In this document: positions 1 through 8,906 of the stretch, piece after piece
How the letters are laid out: each line of letters opens with the position of its first letter
How positions within the stretch are numbered: position 1 is the stretch's first letter
Source of the DNA: Yoonia litorea
GTDB lineage: Bacteria > Pseudomonadota > Alphaproteobacteria > Rhodobacterales > Rhodobacteraceae
NCBI RefSeq assembly: GCF_900114675.1
Contig: NZ_FOZM01000002.1
Location: 1 to 64,000, forward strand
Direction of reading: 5' to 3'
Length of the DNA: 64,000 bases
Position numbers and translations under genes: made by a program
The notes under the pieces: generated by a model
What the model saw: the letters and a program-made list of their open reading frames with translations, nothing else
The model's database searches: none
Told to the model about the DNA's origin: nothing

Positions 1-338
1 AGAGCAATGCCCCGCTTCCGCGTCCCAACCGCGCCTCAGCGCCGCCGGTGAAGGGGGTTCTACGGATAACAAACAAAACCCGCAAGAGGTTTTTTTCGTT
101 TTTTGCCATTTTTCTGATCGTGTCTGTTTTCCCCTTGTTTTGCAGGGTTTTTGGCAATTTCCGGTTAGCTTTGGCGATCTTGCCAGCAACAATCTTAGGC
201 ACGATTGAAACCTGCGCCACTACATCTTGGGTTATCCACAGGATGGTATACCAAAGGGCCACGCCAACAGGCCTGAATCGCGCTCTACACCCGCTGAACA
301 TCTGCGCGAGTCGCTCCAGATGCAGGCGACTCGCATGA
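1..338. other. Left-edge non-coding stretch, T-rich, with one perfect DnaA box
   Basis: I see no convincing gene here. The first 60 bases are GC-rich and cannot be placed without the sequence to the left. Bases 80-170 are markedly T-rich. A 96-codon open frame on the plus strand (48-338) has no ribosome binding site and no recognisable domain, so I do not call it. The stretch ends at the stop codon of msrQ. Confidence 0.5.
232..240 (+). promoter_or_regulatory. Perfect consensus DnaA box
   Basis: The nonamer TTATCCACA matches the canonical DnaA binding box exactly. It lies next to a T-rich stretch (80-170), and a weaker two-mismatch relative (TTATCCGTA on the minus strand) occurs near 63-71. 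One perfect nonamer in 64 kb can be chance, so a role in initiation is only a possibility. Confidence 0.4.
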
Positions 339-962
339 TCAGGACGGTGCTGTCTGGCGTTTGCGCGGTATCGCCACGTAGCGTGTTGCCACCAATGCGA
401 TGATGACGACCAAGTAGATGATGGGTTCGATCTGGAACCCTTTTACCAGCCACAGATAATGAAGCGCCCCAAGGACTGCTGCTGGATAGGTCAGCTTGTG
501 CAGCTTGCGCCAAGTGGCGGCACCAAGCTTGCGCACAGAGAGGTTGTTTGATGTCACCGCCAGCGGAATGAGCATCACGAACGACAGCATGCCGACGGTC
601 ACATAAGGCCGCTTCACAATTTCAGTCCATACGCGTTCGAGGCTCTGAACATCCAAGATCGCAAACACAAGGAAATGGGCCAGCACGAAGAAGAAGGCCG
701 TCACCCCGATTGCACGCCGGAACTTCAGCAGGTTCAGACCGACCCATTGGCGCAAAGGCGTCACCATCAGCCCCACGACCATCAGGATCAGAGCGACCTC
801 GCCATAGGCGCGTTCAAGCACGTTGATCGGCTCGACCAGATAAGGTCCGATCTGGTTGAGCGCACGCCAGAATTCCCAAACTGCATAGGCTGCGCCCACC
901 ACATAGATCAGCCAGGCGGGGATCTTGCGCAGACCCTTATTCAATGTGTCGGTGACAGCCAT
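339..962 (-). CDS. msrQ: MsrQ, heme-binding membrane partner of methionine sulfoxide reductase MsrP
   Basis: A 207-residue polytopic protein of the YedZ/MsrQ family, which passes electrons from the quinone pool through heme b to periplasmic MsrP. About six membrane segments are visible, with family-type histidines in LAHF (about residue 96), LHKLTY (about 154) and ALHYLW (about 166). Length is normal. It starts 1 bp beyond the end of msrP, so the two form an operon, as is usual for the pair. The C terminus is short and basic. Confidence 0.93.
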   Translation of the reverse strand: MAVTDTLNKGLRKIPAWLIYVVGAAYAVWEFWRALNQIGPYLVEPINVLERAYGEVALILMVVGLMVTPLRQWVGLNLLKFRRAIGVTAFFFVLAHFLVFAILDVQSLERVWTEIVKRPYVTVGMLSFVMLIPLAVTSNNLSVRKLGAATWRKLHKLTYPAAVLGALHYLWLVKGFQIEPIIYLVVIIALVATRYVAIPRKRQTAPS

Positions 963-963
963 C

Positions 964-1860
964 CTAGTAGAACCGCGTCAGATCCATGCCTTCGTAAAGG
1001 CTGGCCACTTCGGGGTAGCCGTTGAACATCAACGTGTCCTGTCGCGCCGCAAACAGCCCACCACCGATCCGCCGTTCGGTGGCCTGGCTCCAGCGCGGGT
1101 GATCCACATTAGGGTTCACATTACTATAAAAGCCATACTCGCGCGGGTTGGCCTTGTTCCAACTGGTTGGCGGTTCATCCTCTTGCAGCGTGATACGGAC
1201 GATCGACTTGATTGACTTGAAGCCATATTTCCAAGGCACGACCAAGCGGATGGGCGCGCCGTTCTGATTATAGATCGGCTCATCGTAGATGCCGGTCGCC
1301 ATGATCGTGAGCGGATGCATCGCTTCGTCGATCCGCAATCCCTCGACATAAGGGAAGTCGAGGACCCTGCGCTGCACGCCGATCATGTTCTCGGGCTGTA
1401 CGACAGTTTCGAAGGCCACGTAGCGCGCGCCCGACTGGACACCGACTTTGTTGAGGATATCGGCCAACTCGATCCCATTCCAAGGAATGACCATCGACCA
1501 GGCTTCCACACAGCGGAACCGGTAGAGGCGATCTTCGACAGAGAGACCGGCCAAGAGATCATCCAGCGCATAGTCGCCCGGGCGATCCACCATACCATCA
1601 ACCTTGATCGACCAAGGGGACGTCACGAGCTTATGCGCATTCGCAGCTGGATCACCCTTGCCCGTCCCGAACTCATAGAAGTTGTTGTAGCTGGTGATTT
1701 CTTCCAGCGTGTTCGGTTCCAACCCCTGCGCCGATGCACGGCCTGCAAGTCCAATCGCCCCCAGACCGACAGTCCCGGCCAGAATCTGGCGGCGGTTCAG
1801 ATAGGCGGCCTTTGGTGTGACGTCGGCCATCGTCAGATCGTTTTTCCAGCGGTATGCCAT
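964..1860 (-). CDS. msrP: MsrP, periplasmic molybdopterin methionine sulfoxide reductase catalytic subunit
   Basis: A 298-residue member of the YedY/MsrP family, which repairs oxidised methionines in envelope proteins using a Mo-molybdopterin centre. A twin-arginine signal is visible (NRRQIL from residue 22, a hydrophobic stretch, then GRASAQ), so export is by Tat. The molybdenum-ligand cysteine is probably the one in FRCVEAW. The N terminus [17 protein letters not shown] resembles the family pattern, which favours the longer start. It is first in the operon with msrQ. Confidence 0.93.
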   Translation of the reverse strand: MAYRWKNDLTMADVTPKAAYLNRRQILAGTVGLGAIGLAGRASAQGLEPNTLEEITSYNNFYEFGTGKGDPAANAHKLVTSPWSIKVDGMVDRPGDYALDDLLAGLSVEDRLYRFRCVEAWSMVIPWNGIELADILNKVGVQSGARYVAFETVVQPENMIGVQRRVLDFPYVEGLRIDEAMHPLTIMATGIYDEPIYNQNGAPIRLVVPWKYGFKSIKSIVRITLQEDEPPTSWNKANPREYGFYSNVNPNVDHPRWSQATERRIGGGLFAARQDTLMFNGYPEVASLYEGMDLTRFY

Positions 1861-2088
1861 GAAGCTCTCCGTTCAATGCGTTTGCAAAGCATATAGGCGG
1901 TAACGTTTGAAAGGTGTCTCACGATCCTGCCAGATCAGTGAAATGTTCCAAAAACCGCCCCGATTTATCACGCAATTTCACTAAACTGTGACTGGATCGC
2001 CGAAAAATCACAGGCTTAGATTTCCATCGCGACGCGGCAAGAGACAAAGCGGCGCATCACGCAAAAAACCAGTTGGGTTTTTCCACGT

Positions 2089-2122
2089 AAAAGGATCGAT
2101 GCTGAACAAAAGCATCCCTTTT
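2089..2122 (+). other. Hairpin in the leader of the FAS1 gene
   Basis: AAAAGG (2089-2094) and GATGC (2098-2102) can pair with GCATC (2112-2116) and CCTTTT (2117-2122), leaving a 3-nt bulge and a 9-nt loop. The 3' arm runs into a T tract, so it could stabilise the mRNA or act as a weak attenuator. It lies just upstream of the ribosome binding site GGGAG. Confidence 0.4.
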
Positions 2123-2140
2123 TGAAATGGGAGAACACCT

Positions 2141-2614
2141 ATGCTTCGTAAGACTGTATTTGCTTTCGCCGCTGCTGCTGCAATGGCTACATCCGCTTTC
2201 GCCATGGGCGAAAAGGACATCGTCGACACCGCCGCTGAAGCTGGCACATTTACAACTCTGCTTGCTGCCGCTGAAGCAGCCGGTCTTGTTGACACACTGA
2301 AGGGCGATGGCCCATTCACTGTCTTCGCACCAACTGACGAGGCTTTCGCTGCACTGCCTGAGGGCACAGTCGAAGGCCTGCTGGCTGATCCGGAAGCTCT
2401 CGCAGCAATCCTGACATACCACGTCATTCCTGGCGAAGTGATGTCGGGCGATCTGTCCAATGGCATGACAGCGACAACCGTGAACGGCGCTGACGTCACA
2501 ATCATGACCGAAGGCGGCGTCATGGTGAACGACGCTAACGTCATCACAGCTGACGTCGACGCATCAAACGGCGTCATCCACGTCATCGATAGCGTGATCA
2601 TTCCTGCAAGCTAA
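2141..2614 (+). CDS. Secreted fasciclin (FAS1) domain protein
   Basis: 157 residues: a Sec signal peptide (cleavage near AFA-M, residue 22) followed by one complete FAS1 domain. The H1-type stretch [17 protein letters not shown], the YH motif in [10 protein letters not shown] and the closing H2-type [11 protein letters not shown] are all present. FAS1 proteins are secreted or surface adhesion modules, and the partner is unknown. The GGGAG ribosome site 8 nt upstream supports this start. It stands alone with its own terminator. Codons such as GCT, GCA and ACA are used more than in neighbouring genes, which may reflect high expression. Confidence 0.92.
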   Translation: MLRKTVFAFAAAAAMATSAFAMGEKDIVDTAAEAGTFTTLLAAAEAAGLVDTLKGDGPFTVFAPTDEAFAALPEGTVEGLLADPEALAAILTYHVIPGEVMSGDLSNGMTATTVNGADVTIMTEGGVMVNDANVITADVDASNGVIHVIDSVIIPAS

Positions 2615-2636
2615 TCGCTCCGGTCTTGCAGAACGA

Positions 2637-2665
2637 AAGCCCCGGCCATTCGGTCGGGGCTTTTT
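2637..2665 (+). terminator. Rho-independent terminator of the FAS1 gene
   Basis: AGCCCCG and CGGGGCT arms are followed by TTTTT. The convergent membrane-protein gene ends 4 bp further on; its strand has only a short T run here, so bidirectional use is possible but weaker. Confidence 0.85.
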
Positions 2666-2668
2666 GAC

Positions 2669-3280
2669 TCAGGTGGCGACGTAGCGGTCACGCCGGTGAT
2701 TGATCGCGATAATCAGGTTCAGCACCACTGCCCCCAAAAGTGAGTAACCGACAACCCAGATCGGAAAGATGAGGAAGGCGATGCCAAAGACCAGCGCGTC
2801 AAAGATCAACTGCACCCATCCTGCACGAAAACCCGTGCTATCCTGGATCAAAAGCGCGACGACGCCCAAACCACCCAAAGACCCGTTGTGGCGGAACAGC
2901 GCCAACAGCCCCAGCCCAGTTAAAGCCCCAAAGGCAATCGCGCCCAGCGCTGTATCAAGGTACTCAAAGACCATGCCGTGCGGAATGACTTCGGTCAGCA
3001 AGGAAAGCGCGGTGACAGAGGCAAGAGACTTGAGGGTGAATTCCACACCCAACCGCCGCCATGCGAGAAGGTAGAATGGCAGGTTGATCAGAAAGAACAT
3101 CAACCCGAAAGAATACCCCGTGAGATATGAGGCGATAACGGCAACCCCAGCCGTCTGACCTGTGATCAGACCAACAGTGGTGAGCAGGTGCAATCCCAGC
3201 CCGGCAAGAAATACACCAAGCGAGATGCCTTGCAGGTCATCAAGCCACGTATGTCCGGTATCTTCGCGAGGTTCAGCCAT
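2669..3280 (-). CDS. YitT family membrane protein
   Basis: 203 residues with about five to six hydrophobic segments and the layout of the YitT/DUF161 family (for example GLITGQTAGVAVIASYLTGY and GNSL-like GSLGGLGVVALL). The family is found widely in bacteria and its substrate is not established. It is monocistronic, convergent with the FAS1 gene and directly downstream of the clpB terminator on the same strand. Confidence 0.8.
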   Translation of the reverse strand: MAEPREDTGHTWLDDLQGISLGVFLAGLGLHLLTTVGLITGQTAGVAVIASYLTGYSFGLMFFLINLPFYLLAWRRLGVEFTLKSLASVTALSLLTEVIPHGMVFEYLDTALGAIAFGALTGLGLLALFRHNGSLGGLGVVALLIQDSTGFRAGWVQLIFDALVFGIAFLIFPIWVVGYSLLGAVVLNLIIAINHRRDRYVAT

Positions 3281-3318
3281 GGGGCGCTATATAGGGCAGT
3301 ATTTCTGACCTACAAGCG

Positions 3319-3347
3319 AAAAAGAGGGCGCCACGACGGACGCCCTC
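3319..3347 (-). terminator. clpB terminator
   Basis: On the minus strand GAGGGCG and CGCCCTC arms enclose a 10-nt loop and are followed by a T5 run (A5 at 3319-3323 on the plus strand), 9 bp after the clpB stop codon. Confidence 0.8.
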
Positions 3348-3355
3348 CTGTTTCT

Positions 3356-5968
3356 TTAGTGAACAACCGCGTCTTCTGGCGGCCGGCGGTTGCTGGTCGA
3401 TACGCGATCTCCAACAATCAGCCCGTCTGTGCCAGCGCTGACACCAATGGTGTCGCCATCCATCACGTCACCGGCAAGGATCATCTCGGCCAGTTGATCT
3501 TGCAACGCACGCTGGATCACGCGTTTGAGCGGACGCGCACCAAAGACAGGGTCATAGCCTTCGTCGGCCAGCCACTTCAGTGCCGCTTCGTCCAGATCGA
3601 GGCTGATGTTCCGCCCCGCCAGACGCTTTTCAAGCCGCGCAAGCTGGATCGCCACGATCCCTGCCATATCCTCACGGGCCAGACGGTCGAAGATGATCGT
3701 CTCATCCAGACGGTTCAGGAACTCCGGCCGGAAATGCGCACGCACCGCATCCATCACATCACGCTTGGCCGGTGCAGGATCAGCGCCATCTGGCAGCTGG
3801 CTCAGTGCTTGGGCCCCGAGGTTTGACGTCAGGATGATCAGCGTCTGCTTGAAGTCCACAGTGCGGCCCTGACCGTCGGTCAGCACACCGTCATCGAGAA
3901 CCTGCAACAGTACGTTGAACACATCAGGGTGCGCCTTTTCGACCTCGTCAAACAGGACCACCTGATAGGGACGCCTGCGCACGGCTTCGGTCAGCACGCC
4001 GCCTTCGTCGTAGCCGACATAACCCGGAGGTGCACCGATCAGACGTGCAACCGCGTGTTTCTCCATGAATTCTGACATGTCGATGCGGACCATCGCATTG
4101 TCATCATCAAAGAGGTATTCAGCCACTGCCTTCGTCAGTTCGGTCTTACCAACACCGGTCGGCCCGAGGAAGAGGAACGACCCCAGCGGGCGGTACTCGT
4201 CGTTCAGACCTGCTCGCGCACGGCGGACAGCGTTTGACACAGCACGCACGGCCGATTTCTGGCCGATGACGCGCTTGCCCAGCTGCTCTTCCATGCGCAA
4301 GAGCTTGTCCCGCTCACCTTCAAGCATCTTGGACGTCGGAATGCCTGTCCAACGCTCGACCACTTCGGCAATCTGTTCAGGGCGCACGGCTTCTTCGACC
4401 ATCAGATCGTCGGTGCCTTCTGCCTCGGCCAGCTGCCTTTCAAGCTGGGGGATCACGCCGTAAGACAGCTCACCGGCTTTGGCCAGATTGCCTTCACGCT
4501 TGGCGATATCCAATTCGGCCCGCGCACGATCCAATTGCTCCTTGGCGCCACGCGTGCTTTCCAGCTTGTCCCGCTCGGCCTGCCACTTGACCGTCATCTC
4601 GGATGCACGGTCCTGCAGGTCGGCCAGTTCTTTCTCAAGTTTGGCCAAACGGTCCTTGGAGGCCGCGTCGTCCTCTTTCTTCAGCGCCTCGGCTTCGATC
4701 TGAAGCTGCAGGATCTGGCGATCCAAGGCGTCGAGCTCTTCGGGCTTGCTGTCGACTTCCATCCGCAACCTGCTCGCGGCCTCGTCGACAAGGTCAATCG
4801 CCTTGTCCGGCAGGAAGCGGTCGGTGATGTAGCGATGCGAAAGCGTGGCAGCCGCAACAAGGGCACTGTCAGAGATACGGACACCGTGGTGGAGTTCGTA
4901 TTTTTCTTTGATGCCGCGCAGGATGCTGACCGTATCCGTGACCGTGGGTTCTTCAACCATCAATGGCTGGAAACGACGAGCAAGAGCCGCGTCCTTTTCG
5001 ACATACTTGCGGTATTCATCAAGCGTCGTTGCACCGACACAGTGCAATTCACCGCGCGCCAGTGCAGGCTTGATCAGGTTGGCCGCATCCATCGCGCCAT
5101 CCGACTTGCCCGCGCCAACAAGCGTGTGCATCTCGTCAATGAAGAGGATGATTTCACCTGCGGCAGCCTCGATCTCTTTCAGGACCGCTTTCAGACGTTC
5201 CTCGAATTCGCCGCGATACTTCGCACCGGCAATCAACGCCCCCATATCCAGCGCCATCAGCTTCTTGTTGCGTAAGGATTCCGGCACGTCGCCATCAATG
5301 ATCCGAAGGGCAAGACCCTCTGCAATCGCTGTCTTACCGACACCGGGCTCACCGATCAGAACAGGGTTGTTCTTGGTGCGGCGTGACAAAACCTGCATGG
5401 CGCGGCGGATTTCCTCGTCACGGCCAATGATTGGGTCGATTTTGCCTTGCTCTGCAGCCTCGGTCAGGTCGCGAGCGTATTTTGCAAGCGCCTCGAAGCT
5501 GTCCTCGGCTGTCGCACTGTCAGCAGTCCGCCCTTTGCGGATATCGTTGATCGCAGCATTGAGTGTTTGTGGCGTGACGCCGCCGGCATCCAGCGCATCC
5601 TTGGCCTTGGATTTCACCAACGCTAGCGCAGTCAAGAGCCGCTCGACAGGCACAAAGCTGTCGCCTGCTTTTTTGGCTACGGCCTCAGCTTCTGCCACGA
5701 CTTTCGCTGTCGTATTGTCCAGATAAACCTGAGCAGCATCGCCGCTGACCTTTGGCAGCTTGGTGACAGCCGCGTCTGCGGCCATGCGCACTGCCTGTGG
5801 GTTACCGCCTGCACGGGTGATCAGATTGGCAGCAAGGCCCTCTTCATCGTCCATCAGTGCTTTGAGCAAGTGTTCGGGTGCAAGCCGTTGATGGCTTTCC
5901 CGCAATGCGATCGTCTGGGCAGCCTGAAAAAAGCCGCGCGACCGCTCAGTGAACTTTTCTAAGTTCAT
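3356..5968 (-). CDS. clpB: ClpB, protein disaggregase chaperone
   Basis: 870 residues, the normal ClpB length. ClpB is a hexameric AAA+ ATPase that rescues aggregated proteins together with DnaK in the cytoplasm. Order: Clp-N repeats (about 1-145), NBD1 with Walker A GEPGVGKT and Walker [10 protein letters not shown], the long coiled-coil M domain (about 400-530), and NBD2 with Walker A GPTGVGKT and [11 protein letters not shown], then the ClpB D2-small domain. The start [11 protein letters not shown] is preceded by AAAGGAGAG; an in-frame extension of 17 codons upstream has no such site. A sigma-32-like promoter lies about 75 bp upstream. Confidence 0.97.
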   Translation of the reverse strand: MNLEKFTERSRGFFQAAQTIALRESHQRLAPEHLLKALMDDEEGLAANLITRAGGNPQAVRMAADAAVTKLPKVSGDAAQVYLDNTTAKVVAEAEAVAKKAGDSFVPVERLLTALALVKSKAKDALDAGGVTPQTLNAAINDIRKGRTADSATAEDSFEALAKYARDLTEAAEQGKIDPIIGRDEEIRRAMQVLSRRTKNNPVLIGEPGVGKTAIAEGLALRIIDGDVPESLRNKKLMALDMGALIAGAKYRGEFEERLKAVLKEIEAAAGEIILFIDEMHTLVGAGKSDGAMDAANLIKPALARGELHCVGATTLDEYRKYVEKDAALARRFQPLMVEEPTVTDTVSILRGIKEKYELHHGVRISDSALVAAATLSHRYITDRFLPDKAIDLVDEAASRLRMEVDSKPEELDALDRQILQLQIEAEALKKEDDAASKDRLAKLEKELADLQDRASEMTVKWQAERDKLESTRGAKEQLDRARAELDIAKREGNLAKAGELSYGVIPQLERQLAEAEGTDDLMVEEAVRPEQIAEVVERWTGIPTSKMLEGERDKLLRMEEQLGKRVIGQKSAVRAVSNAVRRARAGLNDEYRPLGSFLFLGPTGVGKTELTKAVAEYLFDDDNAMVRIDMSEFMEKHAVARLIGAPPGYVGYDEGGVLTEAVRRRPYQVVLFDEVEKAHPDVFNVLLQVLDDGVLTDGQGRTVDFKQTLIILTSNLGAQALSQLPDGADPAPAKRDVMDAVRAHFRPEFLNRLDETIIFDRLAREDMAGIVAIQLARLEKRLAGRNISLDLDEAALKWLADEGYDPVFGARPLKRVIQRALQDQLAEMILAGDVMDGDTIGVSAGTDGLIVGDRVSTSNRRPPEDAVVH

Positions 5969-6043
5969 GAGTCTCTCCTTTGTTAAGCGCCCGAATGATG
6001 CATACCCGCTTGGCGGCATATGACTTTGTGGGCCTCGCTAAGA

Positions 6044-6072
6044 AAGTGGGGTTTGGGAAGGTGTCCTTCAAG
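6044..6072 (-). promoter_or_regulatory. Heat-shock (sigma-32/RpoH type) promoter of clpB
   Basis: Read on the minus strand, CTTGAAG, a 14-nt spacer and CCCCACTT match the sigma-32 consensus (CTTGAAA, 13-17 nt, CCCCATNT) closely. It lies about 75 bp before the clpB start, which is the expected target of RpoH. Confidence 0.8.
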
Positions 6073-6138
6073 GGTTTTGGATGCAATATCCGCACCCGGC
6101 GTGCCTACTTTGAGCCTGCTACACGCTTTCAAAAGATG

Positions 6139-6166
6139 AAGGCGCGCGCAATCTGCGCACGCCTTT
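6139..6166 (-). terminator. Hairpin ending the small membrane-protein gene before clpB
   Basis: Twelve-base arms (AAGGCGCGCGCA and TGCGCACGCCTT, one mismatch) enclose a 3-nt loop, directly after the stop codon at 6178 on the minus strand. The following T content is modest (TTCATCTTTT). It separates the upstream gene from the clpB promoter. Confidence 0.6.
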
Positions 6167-6177
6167 CTAAATGTTAA

Positions 6178-6504
6178 TTATTCGTCACTTTCAGTCGCAG
6201 GAACAGTCGTCACGAATTGGTTGGTATCCTCGGGTGTGATCGCCGGACCGCTGAATTCGGTGACATTGCCACCGTCCATTTGCCGATCTGCAAGGGCTGC
6301 TGGCGACATGTCGTCTTCACCCAGAGTGATATTCTCACCCGGCGGGACCTCAGTCGGGGCCGCTTCTACACCGACATATTCACCGCCCGGCAGCTCTGTG
6401 ATCCAGACCAAAAGGCCAATCACAACGATGACGCCAAGCGAGACAATACCGAAAATCATCGGTGAGGAGGGACCCGTAGTTTCACGATTGTATGTATCTG
6501 ACAT
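6178..6504 (-). CDS. Small single-span membrane protein of unknown function
   Basis: 108 residues starting MSDTYNRE; the start is set by AAGGAAG upstream of the ATG. One membrane segment (about residues 18-38, FGIVSLGVIVVIGLLVW) is followed by an acidic, proline-rich tail of about 65 residues that is probably periplasmic. I recognise no domain. It is monocistronic with its own hairpin terminator. Confidence 0.65.
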   Translation of the reverse strand: MSDTYNRETTGPSSPMIFGIVSLGVIVVIGLLVWITELPGGEYVGVEAAPTEVPPGENITLGEDDMSPAALADRQMDGGNVTEFSGPAITPEDTNQFVTTVPATESDE

Positions 6505-6628
6505 GGATCTTCCTTTCATCTTTTGTTCAGCAAAATAACGATCATACCGCGCTGAAGTTCCATCTTTGGCCTTGACCCCACCGCCTCAATCCGGCACGCG
6601 CAGGCGAAATCTGACGAGGAGATCGACC

Positions 6629-7351
6629 ATGCCAGCAGCAACGGATCAACTGATTGTCGCGATGGACGTGCCCAATGTTCTTGACGGTCTCGAGCTGGCA
6701 AAAACCCTTGGCGATACGGTCAGCTTTTACAAAATCGGTCTTGGAATGCTGACTGGTGGCGGGCTGGCTCTGGCCAATGAACTCAAGCAGGAACATGGCA
6801 AGCGCATCTTTCTGGATATGAAGTTTTTCGACATCGGCGCCACCGTCGAGGCGGCCGTGCGTGGCGTAGCGCAGTTCGATCTCGATTTCCTGACGGTTCA
6901 TGGCGATCCACATGTCGTGCGCGCGGCGCGCGAAGGGGCCGGTGGGTCAGACATGAAAATTCTGGCTGTGACGATCCTGACATCGCTGGACCGTGACGAT
7001 CTGACGGCGTCTTGTATCAAAGACGGCGACGTGGCCGATCTGGTTCAGGAACGCGCAGGCATCGCGCTTTCCAACGGAGCAGACGGTGTCATCGCTTCAC
7101 CGCAGGAGGCAGCCCTGATCCGCGCATTGCCGGAAGCCGAAGGCAAGCTGATCGTCACACCAGGTGTGCGTCCGGCCGGTGCCGACCTTGGGGACCAGAA
7201 ACGGGTGATGACACCGGCGCAAGCCATTGCCAATGGTGCCGACCACGTGGTCGTCGGGCGTCCCATCTGGAAGGCCGCCGACCCGCGCGCAGCGGCGCTG
7301 TCGATCTTGCAGGAAATCGCGTCACCGCAGGCCCAGCAGCCAAACCGATAA
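6629..7351 (+). CDS. pyrF: Orotidine 5'-phosphate decarboxylase
   Basis: 240 residues, a TIM-barrel enzyme that decarboxylates OMP to UMP in the last step of pyrimidine synthesis. The catalytic charge network is visible in FLDMKFFDIGATV (Lys and Asp residues), as is the phosphate-binding end (TPGVRPAG, HVVVGRPIW). The start MPAATDQL follows GAGGAG at good spacing; upstream in-frame codons have no ribosome site. Length is standard. Confidence 0.96.
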   Translation: MPAATDQLIVAMDVPNVLDGLELAKTLGDTVSFYKIGLGMLTGGGLALANELKQEHGKRIFLDMKFFDIGATVEAAVRGVAQFDLDFLTVHGDPHVVRAAREGAGGSDMKILAVTILTSLDRDDLTASCIKDGDVADLVQERAGIALSNGADGVIASPQEAALIRALPEAEGKLIVTPGVRPAGADLGDQKRVMTPAQAIANGADHVVVGRPIWKAADPRAAALSILQEIASPQAQQPNR

Positions 7352-7367
7352 ACCGCGCATTTTTTCG

Positions 7368-7392
7368 GGAACCCGATGGGGTCACCTGCGTT
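7368..7392 (+). promoter_or_regulatory. ECF-sigma-type promoter (GGAAC-N16-CGTT) of the small gene at 7422
   Basis: GGAAC (7368-7372) and CGTT (7389-7392) are separated by 16 nt, the arrangement described for EcfG general-stress sigma factors in Alphaproteobacteria. Expected transcript start is about 7400, giving a leader of roughly 20 nt before the 58-codon ORF. Whether this organism has EcfG cannot be seen here. Confidence 0.6.
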
Positions 7393-7421
7393 AGCCAAAG
7401 AGCAAGCCAGGGAGATGCCCC

Positions 7422-7598
7422 ATGCAGTTTCACAACATCCATTACAGCGCGCGTCGGAACGTGTTCCGCGCCATTGTCACAATCTCTGATGATCTGTCGC
7501 AGAGTTTCGCGTGCGAAACTCAAGGCCCGCGGGATATGTCGCGCCACCGCGTTCTTGAACATCTTCAGCAGCGTGCAGCCCGTATGCTGCAACGCTAA
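7422..7598 (+). CDS. 58-residue basic protein of unknown function
   Basis: The ORF begins MQFHNIHYSARRNVF and ends with RAARMLQR. AGGGAG lies 7 nt before the ATG, an ECF-type promoter lies 30 bp upstream, and a strong terminator follows at 7666. These three signals together argue for a genuine gene even though I recognise no family. The protein is soluble-looking, arginine- and histidine-rich, with a likely C-terminal helix. By promoter type it may be a stress-induced small protein. Confidence 0.6.
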   Translation: MQFHNIHYSARRNVFRAIVTISDDLSQSFACETQGPRDMSRHRVLEHLQQRAARMLQR

Positions 7599-7665
7599 CC
7601 CAATGTCACCGACTGGACCTCGACCTACCTCTCCCGTCGATATTTTCCCCTGACCAGTCGTAACT

Positions 7666-7693
7666 GGCCCGACGCTTGCGTCGGGCCTTTTTT
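7666..7693 (+). terminator. Rho-independent terminator after the small ORF
   Basis: GGCCCGACGC and GCGTCGGGCC arms with a minimal loop are followed by T6. The last bases overlap the stop codon of the convergent nfeD gene. Confidence 0.88.
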
Positions 7694-7970
7694 ATTTGTT
7701 GTCGTTGATATCGGTGTCCCAGATTTTGACCTGCCCGCTGCGCAGTCCAAAGAACTTGCGCATCGCAAGATACGACAGAAGCGATAGTCCGGCGAAAATC
7801 GCGAGGGTCAAGGCAAGCCCACCGGCGCTGATCCCGAAAAGCATCAACAGCCCCATCACTGCAGCGCCAACGGCGAAACCCAGAAAAATATAGCCTGGGA
7901 TCAGCACCTCAAGCGTTGCCAACGCAAGCGCCGCTGCCATCCAGACCCACCATTGCATCCACAACATCAT
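7692..7970 (-). CDS. NfeD-like short membrane protein
   Basis: 92 residues with three hydrophobic segments and a short polar tail. This matches the short NfeD form (membrane part only, with little of the OB-fold), which is almost always paired with an SPFH/stomatin gene. It overlaps the upstream SPFH gene by 4 bp, so translation is coupled. The pair is thought to organise membrane microdomains or quality control; the exact role is not settled. Confidence 0.85.
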   Translation of the reverse strand: MMLWMQWWVWMAAALALATLEVLIPGYIFLGFAVGAAVMGLLMLFGISAGGLALTLAIFAGLSLLSYLAMRKFFGLRSGQVKIWDTDINDNK

Positions 7971-8857
7971 GCGCCACGCCCCTTGAGCATTTTGAAGGCG
8001 TCCGCAAACGCGTCAAGCGCATTTGCGGGCAGGACAACAGTCTGATTGCCCGTTCCTTCGCCGAGTTTCGTCAACGCCTCAACCTGTTTCAACGCGACTT
8101 GATACTGTGCCGCTTCAAGGCCGTTTTGGGCAATCGCTTCGGCCACGACACCGGTTGCATAAGCTTCCGCATCGGCAAGGACACGACGCGCTTTGGATTC
8201 TTGCTCTGCTGCATAGAGATCGGCGTCGGCCTGCAACTCAACCGCCCGCTTCTTTCCCTCAGCTTCGGTGACCTGCGCACGGCGGGCGCGTTCAGCGTTC
8301 AACTGCTGCAACATCGCCTGACGGGTCGCCTGATCAAGATTCACATCGAGGATTTCGGCACGCGTGACCTCAATGCCCCAATCATCGACCTGTTGGGCAA
8401 CCTGCTCACGCACGGCGGCGATCAGGGTTGAGCGGTTCGCCTGCACCTGATCCAACTCCATGCGACCAATTTCAGAGCGCACAATCCCCGCAACAGTGGT
8501 CGAAATCGCACCATCCACATCACGGATCCGGTAAACCGTCTTTTCGGGTTCGATGATCCTGTAAAAGACAGACGTTTCGACCTGCACGAGGACGTTGTCA
8601 GAGGTAATCGCGTCCTGTGTGCTGGCCGGTAGCTGGCGTTCAAGGATCGAGACCTGATGACGGACCCGATCCAGAAACGGAACGATAAAGTTGATCCCCG
8701 GCCCCAGAACCGAATGCAACCGGCCCAGACGTTCGACCACGAATTTTTCGGATTGGGGAACAATCCTCACACCTGCAAAAATGCAGACCACAATGAAGAC
8801 GGCCAACATCAAAAGGACGATGTTGCCGCCTATCAGTTCAGCAAGTAATTGATCCAT
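7967..8857 (-). CDS. SPFH/stomatin-family membrane protein (QmcA-like)
   Basis: 296 residues: an N-terminal membrane anchor (about 12-32), an SPFH/Band-7 domain (about 33-190, with IVPQSEKFVVERLGRLHSVL and GPGINFIVPF), then a long alanine/glutamate-rich coiled coil (about 190-260) and a short tail. The family forms oligomeric rings on the membrane and often associates with proteases such as FtsH. It forms an operon with nfeD. Confidence 0.9.
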   Translation of the reverse strand: MDQLLAELIGGNIVLLMLAVFIVVCIFAGVRIVPQSEKFVVERLGRLHSVLGPGINFIVPFLDRVRHQVSILERQLPASTQDAITSDNVLVQVETSVFYRIIEPEKTVYRIRDVDGAISTTVAGIVRSEIGRMELDQVQANRSTLIAAVREQVAQQVDDWGIEVTRAEILDVNLDQATRQAMLQQLNAERARRAQVTEAEGKKRAVELQADADLYAAEQESKARRVLADAEAYATGVVAEAIAQNGLEAAQYQVALKQVEALTKLGEGTGNQTVVLPANALDAFADAFKMLKGRGA

Positions 8858-8906
8858 CCAAAATCCAACTCAAATGCGTGCAAGCTGAATAGAAGATAAA
8901 GACCAC

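Noticed and set aside
48-338. 96-codon ORF at the left edge
   Set aside because: Compositionally T-rich, no ribosome site, no domain; it runs up to the msrQ stop codon by chance.
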